64,000 nucleotides of DNA from Prorocentrum cordatum (GCA_963575745.1 CAUYUJ010009546.1:359501-423500), one strand, 5' to 3'; counted from the first letter of the stretch, positions 20,661-32,700 are shown. Made by a program: numbers and translations. The notes: a model not told the origin generated them from the letters alone.

Positions 20661-22195
20661 CGAAGTGTGTGACTGTATGCGAAAAACGATCCCCGCCGGC
20701 AAACCGTAACAGCCCCCCAACTGCCCCCCAACTGCCCCCAACGGCTGCCCAGACCCCCCTGTGGAGTAATGTTGAAGTAATGTTGAAGTAATGTGCTGCT
20801 CTCTTTTTATACCACTAGAAACCTACCAGTCTTCGATGTTAGGTAAATACCTTGGCGGCGGACAATAGCGAACCGCGCGGGCAAAAGGGTTCCAGGTTCA
20901 GGGTTTTCTTTGCGACGGGGCGCAGCATTGCGGCGTCGGCTTGAGGTCTATTTGTGGGCTCGACTAGCGCTCGCCCCTCGCCATCGATAGCGTTCGAGGT
21001 CGAAAGCGCGACCCAACGGGGTCGCGCGTCAGTTTGGGGTTTCAGAGGGTTAGGGCTGAAGTTGCGCAGCTTCCAGCAAGGGTGTTCAAAGGGAGGGAAC
21101 AAGGGTGGTAGCTAAGCCCCCCCACTTTGGGCAAGGGGGGGTAGCCTCTGGGCGGCCAAAAGGGGGGGAGATTGGGGGGAAACTTCGCGGGCCGGGGAAA
21201 AAAAAGGGAGGGGGGGGAGCTTCCAACAAGGGCGCCCAAGGGGGAGGGGCGGGGGGCTACGCCCCCCCCCTTTCAGGAAGGGGGGGGTAGCTTCCGGGGA
21301 GGGGACAAAGGAGGGGGGGGGGGGTAGCTTCCTCCAGGGCCAGAAGAAAAAGGGGGGGGGAGGCGGGGGGCTTCCAACAAGGGGGCCTTAAGAGAGGGGG
21401 GGGTAGCTGAAGCCAAGCACCCCCCCCTTTTTTGGTTGCTGTGGGCGCGCTCTCTCGCACGTCCGCATCCGCGCCCTCGCGGTCTGGATTCCAGGCGCGA
21501 TCCCGCGGACGCGCCGTCGTACGAATGCGTTCCGCGCGGGGCACCAGCGAACAAACGACCCGTGACCGCGGGGTCGCGGCCCAGGGGGTGGCCCGCGAGG
21601 CTGCGGATCCCACGATGCGCATGCTCCCCCAGGCCCTGCTCCTCCTGCTCGTCCTCTTCCTGCTCCTGCCCTTTCCCCACCAGAGGAGGAGGAAAAGGAG
21701 GAAAAGGAGGTGGCGGAGGCTCCTCGTGTCGCCCCTCCGTCGGTCTCCCTTTCCTCCAGGGATACCACCCCTCCTGGTTGTTGTGCCGTCCAGGTTTAAA
21801 GCGCGTGCCCCGCCCCCGCCCCCCATTCAAGCCGAGTGTGGAAAGGGAGAGGACGAGGAGGTGGGGCGCGCATGATGGCGGCGGACGATGGTTGCGTCGT
21901 GTAGACGTGGTTTCTAATGGAAGGGAGGGAGGGAAGGAGGAAGAGGGAGAGCCAGGAGGCTTCTCCCCTCCCAGGTGGTTTCGTCCTGTGTCGTTTTTCC
22001 ACCCAGTATCCCAATCGCCATCCCCATCCCCGTCCAGACCCCCCACCATCTCAGCACCCCAGTTGGGAATTGACCCTTCGACACCTGAATGCCAACTGCC
22101 CATATCCCCATCTAGGGGGGTAAGTTGGTTAGTGTGGCGCACCCCACGCCGTTGGGGATATGGGATCGGATAAACAATGCTCACTCCAATTTCTT
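20661..22195. other. No supportable gene; G-run-rich DNA
   Basis: 20700-20760 has ACTGCCCCCCA repeats and 20764-20795 has GTAATGTTGAA repeats. 21110-21430 is full of runs of 7-14 G with AGCTTCC between them, and some C-runs that can pair with them. 21440-22180 is GC-rich with several open frames, none convincing. Confidence 0.5.
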
Positions 22196-22306
22196 CTCCT
22201 CCTCCTCCTCCACCTCCTTTTCCTGCTTCTCCTTCTCCTCCTCCTCCTCCTGCTCCTCCTCCTCCTCCTTCTCCTCCTCCTCCTCCTCCTCCTCCTCCTC
22301 CTCCTC

Positions 22307-22338
<32 letters not shown>

Positions 22339-22340
22339 TC
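22196..22340. repeat. CTC/CCT repeat, probable intron pyrimidine tract
   Basis: About 145 bp of CCT ending CCCCCCCCTCCAG, which forms a strong 3' splice site for the following exon. Poly-Pro, poly-Leu and poly-Ser frames are repeat translations. Confidence 0.9.
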
Positions 22341-22343
22341 CAG

Positions 22344-22461
22344 GATAGCCGGTAGGCTCCTCGGCGCGGAGGATGCAGCGCACGTGTTGCGCTTCCTGGA
22401 CGCCCGGCGCTACGCGGGCCTGCAATTCGCGGCCTTGCGTCAGCCGGCGCCTGCGATGGCG
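22344..22461 (+). CDS. Candidate host exon just upstream of the LINE
   Basis: After the CTC tract and CCAG the frame reads IAGRLLGAEDAAHVLRF then LDARRYAGLQFAALRQPAP. The composition is helical and protein-like. A GT lies at 22462. The exon is weakly reminiscent of an F-box-type helix pair, which I do not assert. The LINE begins about 130 bp downstream in the same orientation, so it may sit in the next intron of this gene. Confidence 0.4.
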
Positions 22462-22594
22462 GTGGGCAGGCCGCCCGCTGTTGGCAGGGCCATCCTCTTC
22501 CTCAGGCTTCCCGGTCCTCCACTTCCCCTCCGCCTCCTGGTCCTCCCCTCCTGCCTCCTCCTCCCCCTCCTCCTTCCTCCCCTTTCTGGTCCTC

Positions 22595-22616
22595 TCCGTA
22601 GCCATTTTGGCTCAAG
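22595..22616 (+). other. Genomic copy of the dinoflagellate spliced leader
   Basis: All 22 bases match the conserved dinoflagellate leader, including CCGTAGCCATTTTGGCTCA, and are followed directly by ATG. The leader is normally added to mRNA by trans-splicing, so its presence in the genome next to retroelement ORFs marks a sequence copied back from a trans-spliced transcript. It is not an SL RNA gene: no donor GT, Sm site or SL RNA body follows it. Confidence 0.95.
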
Positions 22617-22774
22617 ATGATTGGTGCCCCTGGGGACCACACGGATACCGCTAGTCCGCGGCCAGACCACCGTTTGCCTTCACCGTGGGAGTTGGGCACC
22701 CACATCCAGTCCAGCCCCGCTTGCGCTGCCACGGCGGCCCGCCTCCTTCGTGGCCTGCGTGGCCAGAGTGCAGG

Positions 22775-23917
22775 ATGGCGCCGCCGCACTTCCGCTCAGA
22801 GCAGAGCACGCGCCACTGGTACTGCAAGAGCTGCGTCGGGCCCAAGGGCCGCCCGTGGTTCAACTACGCCGACGCGACGTCCTGCACCATGTGCAAGCTG
22901 GGCAAAGGGCTCTGCTTCAAAGAGTACCGCGCCCCCTCGTCGCCCTCGCTGCGCAGGCCTGGGAGGTCTTTCTCGGCATGGGCAGACTCCGTGCAGGTGC
23001 AGAAGCTCAAGCAGGAGTTGGCTTCGACCCAGGCGAAGCTCAACCGGCTGGACGGCAAGTGCTCCGCCTCGGAGGAGACGGACGTACCCAGCGGCAGCGA
23101 GCGGGACAAGCAGCGATTGCAGGTCCTGGCCGAGTTGCTCAAGACCGTCAGCGGCAGTGAGGACGTCCATCTCGTGCGGGCCAAGGAGGCTTACACCAAG
23201 GAGCAGGGCGAGCTCAAGGCCAACTTGGCAGCCGCGCGGCCGATGGGCCAAAGGCTGCGAGACCTTGGGGCCCAGATCTCCAAGCACCAGAAGCTGCAGG
23301 ACGACCAGCAGCAGCGGCCCGCTGGCATCCATGAGAAGCTCGCGGTCTTGCAGGAGCAGGAGAAGGCGGCGCAAGCCCAGTGCACGGCCCTCGCCCTGCA
23401 AATGGAGGAGTTGCAGGAGCAGCAGCGGCAGCTGCAGAGCGAGGCCCCCGTGCCACCGGACTTCGAGGCTGGGAAGGGACCTGTTGACGAGCCGATCAAA
23501 GGGCTGGGCCAGACTCTGTCAGGCCTTGGCGAGGTGCTGAGCGTCCTCGGCGCCGAACACAGCCTGGCGGAGAGGCTCAAGGAGGACCTGGAACGGCTCA
23601 AGCAGGTGGCGGAGGAGGCGCGCACCAAGCAGCAGGAGGAGCGAGAGGCCAACGCCGCAGCCGAGGCGGAGCGGCAGCGGGCCGAAGGCGCAGCAGAGGT
23701 GCCAGTACCCATGGACCAGGACGAGGACGCCGCCCCCAGCGAGGAGCTCATCGAGGAGATGGCCAACGCTGGCGGCGACAAGAGGAAGATCGAAGAGATC
23801 CTGGCCAAGCACTGGTGTAAGCGGCGCCAGGCTGCCGCGTACTTGCCCCGCCCTGTTCCTGAGGCTGTTCTGGGTCTTGTGCTCCCTCGTCTGCACCATG
23901 GCGAAGCCCACTGGTAG
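22775..23917 (+). CDS. LINE ORF1: zinc-knuckle/coiled-coil RNA-binding-type protein
   Basis: An open frame of 380 residues from ATG 22775 to TAG 23915. Near the N terminus (about residues 10-45) is a four-cysteine module WYCKSC...CTMCKLGKGLCF, a possible zinc ribbon. Residues from about 75 to 330 are rich in Glu, Gln, Lys and Leu with heptad character (LEDLERLKQVAEE-like), so a coiled coil is likely. This layout matches LINE ORF1 proteins, which bind the element RNA. An in-frame ATG at 23708 is internal. The frame overlaps the start of the endonuclease frame by 20 bases. This is the only fully open LINE frame. Confidence 0.7.
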   Translation: MAPPHFRSEQSTRHWYCKSCVGPKGRPWFNYADATSCTMCKLGKGLCFKEYRAPSSPSLRRPGRSFSAWADSVQVQKLKQELASTQAKLNRLDGKCSASEETDVPSGSERDKQRLQVLAELLKTVSGSEDVHLVRAKEAYTKEQGELKANLAAARPMGQRLRDLGAQISKHQKLQDDQQQRPAGIHEKLAVLQEQEKAAQAQCTALALQMEELQEQQRQLQSEAPVPPDFEAGKGPVDEPIKGLGQTLSGLGEVLSVLGAEHSLAERLKEDLERLKQVAEEARTKQQEEREANAAAEAERQRAEGAAEVPVPMDQDEDAAPSEELIEEMANAGGDKRKIEEILAKHWCKRRQAAAYLPRPVPEAVLGLVLPRLHHGEAHW

Positions 23918-24695
23918 TACCACACCCAACGTCTCGGCAGGTGGCCCGCTCGTCGACTACCTGGCCTCATGCTCCAGCATGTGCGCCGACGTGCAGGAGC
24001 ACCACGCGCTGCCCGCGGGCCTGGCCAAGGCCCAGCAGGACGCCCTGGCCGAGGGCTTCCACGGGGTCTGGGAGGCTGCGCTCCCAGGGCTCGGTGCTGG
24101 CAGCAAAGGCGGGGTCGCCGTGCTTGTGCCTCGGCGCGTGCTCATCACGGCGCCCCCAGCCCTGGAAAGGGCCAACGCTAGAGCCAGGGAGGATGGCGGC
24201 CGCCCATGTCAACTGTGGCGGCAAGCGAGGATTCGTCATGACCTCCGTGTACTTGAGAGTTGACGAGCAGATGTCACATGAAAACCTGGCCATTCTCTTC
24301 AAGCTCTATCAGTATCCCAAAGTGCTGGGCTCGATGCAGATGCCGTGGGTTGTGGGAGGAGACTTCAACATGGAGCTGAAGCAGTTGGGCACGCTAGCGT
24401 GGCTTCACTCCGTCAACGGCGTCGCGCTGGTGCCCTCGGCGCCCACCTGACTGCAGTCGCTCCCGCGCCGCACCATTGACTTCTTCTTCGCGGCAGCACA
24501 GCTGCTTCCCAGGTTGAGCACTGCGGCTGTGGAGGAAGCCAACACATGGCCTCACCTGCCCGTCGCGATGCAGCTCAGGACATCGGCCCAGGTCATGTGG
24601 ACACGGCAACTCGCGCAGGCCAAGGGTTTCACCGAGGAGCCAAAGGTCGGTCGCGCCAGCCCCCGCCCGACTGGGACCCCTTCCACGAGCTAGTG
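23898..24695 (+). pseudogene. LINE endonuclease (APE/EEP type), frameshifted and with a stop
   Basis: Frame 3 from ATG 23898 contains CADVQEHHALP (metal-binding Glu) and GSKGGVAVLVPRR. Near 24175-24200 the reading shifts to frame 1: GKRGFVMTSVYLRVDEQM, VVGGDFNMEL (the GDFN motif), a TGA at 24448 probably replacing a Trp codon, then RTIDFFFAA and TWPHLPVAM, equivalent to the D-x and SDHLPV motifs but lacking the Asp before His. This enzyme normally nicks target DNA to prime reverse transcription. Here it is broken. Confidence 0.75.
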
Positions 24696-27608
24696 GCGCA
24701 GGCCCAGTCCGCGGAGGACTTGGCCGCGGTTTGGGACCAGTTACTGCTGGGCGCGCAGTTCGAGCTGCAAGGGAGGCACGACGTCGTCGGACCCCAGGCC
24801 GCCAAGTTTCTGTCGCAGCCGATGGCACCGTCCTTCAAGTGGGCCAAGTTCGAGCACGACGAGCGTCAGTCCTGGAAGCGGAAGGCCCCCGACGTGGCAG
24901 CGTGGCTCACCGCGGCAAGGTGGGCTCGGCCTTTTCGGCGTGTTCGTATGGCGCTGGTGTCTTTCATTTCGAAGCTGTCCGCGCCGCCCGCGTTCGCGTT
25001 GCAGGAGCGCAGCGAGCAGGCCGGCGCACCGCCTGGCTCGAGGCCGCCTCCCGAGGAGCCGCGCTCGATGGGCAGGCCCGCCAGGGCCGCGACCGTCTCG
25101 GTGGAGGTCGCGGGGGAGCAGGGGCCCCAGGTTTGCAGCGAAGCTGGGCCCCAGCGAGGTGGGCTGGAGACTCGAGCGCGGCGACCCCGCGGAGGTGAGC
25201 CGAGTGCTGGCAGCTGGCAAGCGCCGCCTCCGCCGTCCTCCCCGACCTCGCATTGCAGCGAGCTGTGCGTCAAGACGGCCAGGCACATCCTTGAATTTCA
25301 GTATTTTCTCAAGCGGATGGCAGCCAGGCAGGATGCGCGGCAGCATTTGGACAGCGAGGCGATCGACTTCTTCTGCCAGGGGCTAGAGGCGTTCAATATG
25401 GAGGTGGACGCGTTCGACCAGCAGGGCCATGCAGCGGTGCCGCACGCTGGCCAAGTCCGAGGCCATGCAGCGGTCCCACGAGAGGCCGGTCATGTCCAGG
25501 TGGCGGCGTGGGTTGTGGCATCCTTCGATGGAGGGGCCAGCCGCGCCCACAAGTTCTCGAAGCCGCAGGCGCTCCAGGAGGTGATCGACTTCGGCGCAGG
25601 GGTTCAGCGCGCCTGCCAGCTGGCCGACCGCAAGCTGTCCTACTGAGGCGAGTTCTGGAGGATGCACAAGGATGGCCCGATCCAGCTGCCGAGCGATGCC
25701 GCCAACTGGGGCCGGTTACCACCGTTGAGCGGCGCCGACGTCCGTCGAGCGATCCGCGCGTTCAGCTGGCGTACAGGTACTGGGCAGATCAAGATTGCGC
25801 CGCGGGCCCTCGATTTCCTGTCAGGCGCGGCCCTCGAGGCGATGGCCCAGGTGTTCTCCCGTTGCGAACAGCCATTGGGTCGGCCGCAGTCGCGCTTCAT
25901 CACCAAGCTCGTTCGCCTGCCCAAGCCTGGGGGACGAGAGCGCCTGATCGCCCTCCTCAACACCCTGGTGAGAGTTTGGGGGCGGACACGGCGCCCAGTC
26001 TCGGCGCAGTGGGATATCGCCGACGCGTCCGAGGAGTTCTGGGGGCGCATCGGAGGCCGCTCCTCGACGGACGCAGCTTTCGACCTGGCGCTCGAGAAGG
26101 AGACTGCCCAGCTGTCGGACCAACACGCGGTCATTGTGCTCCTGGACATGCTAAAGTGCTACGAGTTGGTTCGGCACCGAGCGATCCTCGATGAGTGCAG
26201 CGCCAACGGGTATCCCATGGGACTAGCCTACGTGCTGGTGACGATGTACGAGCAGGCGCGCACCATCTACGCGTATAACTCGTTCTCCGAGGATAGGGTC
26301 ATCTGCCAGGGCATCCTGGCGGGGTGCACTCATGCGACCACGCTGCTGATGGTTTTGCTCACGCGCAGCATCAAGTTGACCAAGACCGTCGCTCGTGATG
26401 TTCGGCCTCGAGACCTGGTTGACGATGTCGCGCTTTCCTGGACAGGGACTGACGCGCGAGGGTCGCGAGCCATGGCCACGGCCACAAAGGTTTTCTGCGA
26501 GGAGGTCAAGCCATTTGGGTTGGTGCTGCAGTTGAACAAGTCAGGGCACCCCGCGGTCACACGCCAGGCGAAGTACTACTTCAAGGCGTACGCCATGGTG
26601 CTGAAGATCGAGGGCAGGCGCCGCATGCGGTACCTGGGTCACGGCACGTCGGCCAATGGCGCGGCGCGCGGAGTTCAGAAGGACAGGCTCAAGAAGATGC
26701 AGGCCAGAAGGCCTCGCATGTCGGCGCTGCAGAAGGGAGCTGGCCGTGGGCGCGCCGCGCGGCTCTGGGCCACTGGCGCGATGCCCTCGGTGGGTCACGG
26801 CGCCGCGGTCAGCGGCATCAGCGACGGGGAGCTGAAGCAGCTGCGAAGCATGGCTGGCAGTTTCTGTGGTGTCAGTGGCTCGGGCTCCCTCACCCTGTAC
26901 TTGGCGGTGCAGAAGCAGCGCAACTTCGACCCCATTTGCCGCGCGACCTGCAGCATCCTGGTGCAGTATGCTTCGTGGGTCTGGGCGGCAAGAGGATCGA
27001 CCGTTCTGCTGCAGAAGGCGTGGACTGCGCTGAAGGAAAAGTTCGGCGGCGCCAGCTCCCCAGTCACGTGGGCCAGCGCCCGCGGCCCAATGTCGGCGCT
27101 GTGGCTCACGTTGAGGAGAGTCGGCTGGGACATGATCAGCGCGACGGCGCTCGTCGACGACCTAGGAGCGGGCGTCGACCTTCTCAGAGTGTGCCCAAGC
27201 GAGGTTAAGCACTACATGTACCTGAGCATCGAGCGCTGGCAGAGCCATTGCATCCTGGACCGCCTGCCCGGAGCCCCACGTCGTGACGCCGAAGGACGTA
27301 GGCAACACATCTGGACCAGGGCGCTGCGGCACGGGCACCCGCAGAAGATGTCCAACGGCCTGCGAGGGGCTTTGGCCAAGCTGCAGTCGCACGGCATGTG
27401 GACCCCAGCTCGGAGGCAGGAGGCAGGATACACAGACGATGCGGTGTGCGAGTTCTGCGGACACACCACAGCGGACCTGGAGCACGAGCTGTTCTATTGC
27501 TCAGTGCACGAGGCGCAGGAGGATGAGGAGCACAGCCCGCGCCCCGACGACGTCCTGCAGGTGAGGAAGGGCATCTGGCAGCAGGGCCAGACGGGCGTGG
27601 GCCTGGAG
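24696..27608 (+). pseudogene. LINE reverse transcriptase
   Basis: The best frame (frame 3) has an N-terminal linker with several probable indels at 24930-25300, then a TGA at 25644 inside SY*GEFWRMHKDG, again where Trp fits. From ATG 25662 the frame is open for 649 codons. Motif A is VLLDMLKCYELV (about residues 159-170), motif B CQGILAGCTHATT (215-227), motif C DLVDD (251-255), and then QLNKSG and RYLGHGT. A C-terminal zinc knuckle CEFCGHTTADLEHELFYC lies near residue 600. The frame stops at TAG 27609, which is the first triplet of the inserted element rather than the LINE's own end. Confidence 0.85.
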
Positions 27609-27704
27609 TAGTTGTTCTTGAACTTTATTTTGCACTACCCGTCGTAGTCTGTTAGCCGCCCTTTCCCCCTCCGTCCCCCTCTGCCCCTCTGGGCTCAAGT
27701 CGGC
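27609..27704 (+). repeat. Split direct repeat A1
   Basis: Runs from TAGTTGTTCTTGAACTTTAT through CACTACCCGTCGTAGTCTGT to TGGGCTCAAGTCGGC. It matches A2 (34374-34470) with about five differences, one of them a single-base indel in a C run. Confidence 0.9.
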
Positions 27705-27740
27705 ACGGGCGAGGCCCGCAGGCGGGCCCCTCTGCGGTCG

Positions 27741-29701
27741 TGCCTGGGTACGGCCTCCCACCGCGGCGCCATTCCGCGGCCTTGCGCGCTCGCGGGCGCG
27801 CTGCTGGCGCTCCTGGGCCTCTCGGGCGACCTCCAGGAGGAGGCCCTGGCCGTGGGGGGCAGGTTCAGCCAGGACCAGGCCCTGGATTTCCTCGGCCTGC
27901 GCTTCGAGAGCGAGGGCGAGGACGACGTCGAGGAGACTGAGGCGGAGGGCCCCGCCTCAGTCGAGGAGGTCGAGCTCGTCGACGCTGCGGGGGAGACCAA
28001 GATCGTCGGGAGCAGCCCGCTCGTCATGGGGGGCTGGGCGCAGTGAGACAGGATCTACTACCTGCCCAAGGGGCAGAGTGCGGGCGCGGTCATGCTGTTG
28101 GTCGAGCGGGTGGGGAAGGCCAGCGACCAAACGTGGGCGTGCGTGGACCCGTCGGTCAGGGTGCAGATCATATGCTTGAAGGATAAGCAATCGCAATCGG
28201 TGCACAGCAAGCCGCCACGTGGCATCAGCCAGTGGACGGCTTTCCCAGGGCTGAACGGCAAGACTCGGGACATGGCGCTGGCGGCCTCTTCGAGGCTGAT
28301 TGCACGGAAGGAGCTGGGCGCCGAGAACGTCAAGGTGGCCAGGGCCGCCGACAAGAAGAAGGGCTTCTGGAAGCTGGGCGGGAAGCGGAAGACCTCGAAG
28401 AAGGCGGGCATGGTGAGCTGGGTGTGGGCTATGTGCTCGAAGCTGGTCTGCTACGGGTGGCTTCATCGCTCGTGGGGTGGGCTCGCTGGGGGTGCTTTCG
28501 CCGCCTGGCGCATCTGGAGGTATTTCCACCTGGGGCCTCTCTTCCACAGGGTGTTCGAGGCGGCAGCTGCCGCGAAGGAGACGGCGGAGGAGGTGTCCGA
28601 CTACTGGGGCCTCCTGCTGGAGGCCTGGGAGCTGGGGGAGTTGGAGGCCGTGCTGATGGCGGGTGGAGGCGTGATCTTCGGGGTGTTCTTGCTGAACTAC
28701 GTCTTCCGCCAGTGGCAGGTCCTCTCGGACTCCGGCTCCGAGTCCGACGTGTCCGACGGGGAGCTGATCATGGGCACCGCGGTGCCCGACTCGGACGACG
28801 AGCCCGACGCGAAGGGTCTCTATGCGGAGCTGCAGCGTGGACAGGAAGAGCTACGGGCGGGTCTGATGGCGGTCGCGGAGGCGCTGAAGAAGGACAGGGC
28901 GGAGCCTCCGAGCAAGACTACGGGGGGTCACGTCGGGTCCGCCGATGAGGCTACTCCGACGACTGCGCAGCTGGACCAGTTCATTGCCAAGTTGAATGGG
29001 CATGAAGAGTTGGCGAAGAGCGACTCGGACCGTGGTACGAGAGGCAGTGGACGTGAGGCTGGCAAGTCCGCCTCGGACTCGGACTGGGAGCGGCTGCCAT
29101 CATCACCAGGGTCTGGGTCAGTCTCGGACACGATCGCTCAGCTGGAGATGGAGAGTAAGAATCCTAGGGGCGCGCTCCTGCAGACCTTGAAGAGCTACGA
29201 GCACGTCCCCAACATGCGTGTGGGGGGTATCAGGACGCGGGTGGCCCCGACGGTGCTGAGCAAGATCTACAGGGGGGGCGGTCCGCGAAGCTCCAGGTTC
29301 AGGAGTGGCTGAGGAGCAAGGAGCTTTCAAAGGCTCCCATCGCCAACGAGATGCTGGTGCTGGCCATGACGTTGGACCGCATGATGGTCTCAGGCGACTT
29401 CAAGGGCTTGATCAACTCCCAGGCCAGCGAGCTGAGTTGCCTCAGGATGTATGCGATCATGAAGGCCTACGAGGGCGTGACGTGCGAACATGACTGGAAA
29501 AGGCCTCGCAATGCTAGCGGGGCAAAGTGGAAGTCCAAGGTCGACTGGTCGCTAGGTGAGGAGTACTTGAGGCTGACATTTCACGACACCATCGAGGACG
29601 CTCTCGCGGACGAGGAGGTGACGGACAAGTTGCGGAAGAGGGCGCAGATCCAGAAGCACTTGACGTCGGTGCGGGACGCAGCGCCCAGGGACGAGGAATA
29701 G
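27741..29701 (+). pseudogene. ORF1 (gag-position) of the tyrosine-recombinase element
   Basis: No start codon is certain. Frame 3 reads FSQDQALDFLGLRFESEGED and reaches TGA 28044 in GGWAQ*DRIYYLPKG, a likely point mutation, then continues to 29312. At a run of seven G near 29272-29278 the frame moves to frame 2 (LQVQEWLRSKELSKAP onward) and ends at TAG 29699. The protein has a basic segment (KKKGFWKLGGKRKTSKK), two hydrophobic stretches (WAMCSKLVCYGWLHRSWGG and MAGGGVIFGVFLLNYVF), and acidic and helical parts. No known Gag domain is recognised; the role is inferred from position. Confidence 0.6.
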
Positions 29702-29752
29702 GGGTGGCCCGAGGGTTCGTTTTGGAGTTGCGACCTTTGGGCAAGTCTCGCA

Positions 29753-32700
29753 TTGCTGTGCTCACTCCTGTGGATCTGTGCTGCGTGGGCTTCGTCAGCG
29801 GGGAGATCGTCAGGTCGAGGGTGGAGTAGACGGGGGGGCTTCCTCGGGCTCGCCGCGCTGACCCTCGCCCAACCGGTGTACGCTGGAGGGCGAGGCCTCT
29901 TTTGTTCAGGCCGTGTCTTGTATATCTCGGACTTGAACCGCACCAGTGCGCTCAACCTTCGTCGTGCTCCACGTGGGCAGGTGCTTTCTTTACGACGGCC
30001 TGATGATGATGGACTTCAGGGAGCGGGACCCTCTTCGGAGTTTGCCTTCTCCTACGGGCCCCCTGGCCACGCGAGCTGCGAGTTCAGGCTTTACGATTGA
30101 GCAGCTGAGGCTAACCTGGCTGCGCACTTGTCGGACGGTTCGGGCTCTACGGTCGCTGGCGGCGGGGCGTGTTGGGGCAGACGATGGGCCGACTGTCCCG
30201 AGCTCGTGGGCGGACGCGACGGGGCTCCAGCGCAAGGTGGTCTACGACATCTGGGATCGCCGCGCCTCTCTCGGGGCGTGGGGGGGCATCAACGACGGCA
30301 AGGCGGTGCTTCGTCGTCTGTGGGGGTCCGACAGCTCGGGCTACGCAGTGGGTGGAGGATGCGGCCACAAGCGGACTACATCTACTACTACGTTTATCAA
30401 GAAGGGCGACCTCTGCAGGATGGTGGCGGACCAGGTCTCGCTGCCGCCTCCAGGGGCCGCGGGCCTGTCTCTGACGGACCTCTCGACCACCGCGGCGCCA
30501 TACCTAGAGCGTTTCGAGAGTCGGATGCTGGAGGATCCGAAGGAGGTGGACTGGGGGGGATACGATGGCATCAAGAGCTACTCCGATCCAGGTTGGAAGG
30601 ATCGTCACACCAGGCTCACCGTGGCCATGAGGATGACGCGGGCAGGAATGGTCCAGTACGTCAAGGAGGTGAAGCATACCGTGGGCCTTTCTGCGTGGCC
30701 ATGGACGTGAGCGAGGACGGGCGGGACGTGATCAAGTCCCGCCTCATCTGGGACGCGCGGAAGGTGAATCTGCTTTTTCGGCGACCACCGTGGACCCCAC
30801 TGGGGTCACCCTCTGCCCTGTCCGAGTTGGAGCTGACGAGCGACATCTTGAAGGATCGTGTGCTGGGCAGTTTCCGGGGGGGCGTGCCCGACTGGTTCTA
30901 CAGGTTGAGGTGGTCGGACGGGCTAGCGGAGTACTTCACGCTGGAGGGGGTCTTGCACGAGGAGCTCCACGCCTTCGCGAAGGATGCGGGGGTGGAGCTG
31001 CCAGCCCCGCCTGCGGGTGCCGCGGGCGTGGGGTCAGTGGCGCCTGTGATGGGGGCTGCTTGGGCGGTCTTCTTGGCCCACTCGGCACTTGTGGACTGCT
31101 TCGAGTCTATGGAGGGACTGGTCGCGGAGCAGATCACCTTGGGCGGGGCGTGTCCGAGTTTCGCCAAGGCCGAGCTTCTCCTTTTATTGTACATCGACGA
31201 CTACATCGGCTTGAAGCTGGTGAAGGATGGGGAGGACGTGGACCTCGAGGTCACCAAGGGCCACGTGCGGAGCTATCTGAACGCGAAGGGGCTTGCCGTG
31301 CACAAGGAGAAGGCTGGGGAAGGACTGCGACGTGGGCTTGGGCTTACCATATCTGGACGGCCCTATACGTTGAAGGTCTACCCCGAGAAAATGAAGGACC
31401 TGACCATCTGCACCGAGGCAATTGCGGTGACTCGGTCCGTGCGACCTCGGGAGCTGGCCACGGTGGTGGGCTGCTGGGCGTGGGCGATGCCGGTCTGTCG
31501 GCCTGCCTTCGCGATCCTGGACGCCTGCTACCGGTGGGTCGGGGCTTTTGCGGACGAGGAGGCCGAGAAGCCGCAGCGCATCCCTGTCCCCGTGTTGGAG
31601 GAGTTGAAAGCCCTGTCATCGCTGGCCATCTTCTTCGAGGCGAACCTGGAGCTGGACTGGCACACGACACTCTACATGACCGACGCGAGCGACGAGGGCT
31701 TCGGACCGGTCGCGACGAAGTCAAGCGTGGAGGAGATCAGGGACGAGCTGGACCGTGGGGCCGAGCAGGTGTGGCAGATTCGAGTAGGGGAGACGCACGC
31801 GGAGATAGAGGACGAGGTGAGCAAGGAGGGCCTGGAGGAGGACGAGATGATGCACCCGAGCGAAGGACGTCCTGGTATACTGATGCTGCAGCAGGGTTTG
31901 CTGGACCTGAAGGGGGACCTCGGGGACCAGGTGAGCGCTTGGATGGAGGACGTGCGAATGGGGGAGTTGATGGACGTGGCGGTGGTAGAGCGTCGTTTCA
32001 GCCGCCTGCGGAGGCGGTGGTACTGGATCTGCCACCTCACCTTGTTCCTGGGCACTTTCTCGGACGACTACTACACTACTACAGGGACTCACGCACGCCC
32101 TGGGGTTACGAAGGGCTCAGCGAGGGCATGCAGCGCAAGGTCGACGAGGACAACTACATCGCGCATGTGATCATCGAGGTCGCCAGGCTCGCGGTCCGCG
32201 AGGGGCTCGGCTTCATTATCTTGGGGCCCGTGGCGCTGAAGATGCTGGAGTGGGCGCCCTGGGACAGGACTACCGAGGTGGAGGGCGTCTTCTCCCTGGA
32301 GGTGGGCGAGCTGGTGGTGCTGACCAACCTGAAGAGGCTCGTGGAGAACGATGGGCTGTGGGACGAGTTCCCGCTGACCTCGGGCGTCGCCGTCAACTAC
32401 GGGGGCGTCTTTCTGGAGCACTACGCCACGAGGTTAGAGCAGCTAGACTACGCCTGGAGCGAAGTACCAAAGGGGGCGCAGGTGCGACTGCGACGGGGTC
32501 GACCTCGGGTGGTACGGAGCAGGGGGCAGGTGATGCCCATCGACGCCTCCTGGGTCGACGAGTCGAGGTGGTACGAGCTCTTCAGGGGACGCTGGGAGGC
32601 GGAGGAACACAACAATGTGCTGGAGCTGCGGTGCGTGGTGAGCAAGCTGCGGCATCTGGCGAGATCTCCGAGATGCTGGCACAAGCGAGTGGTGATCATG

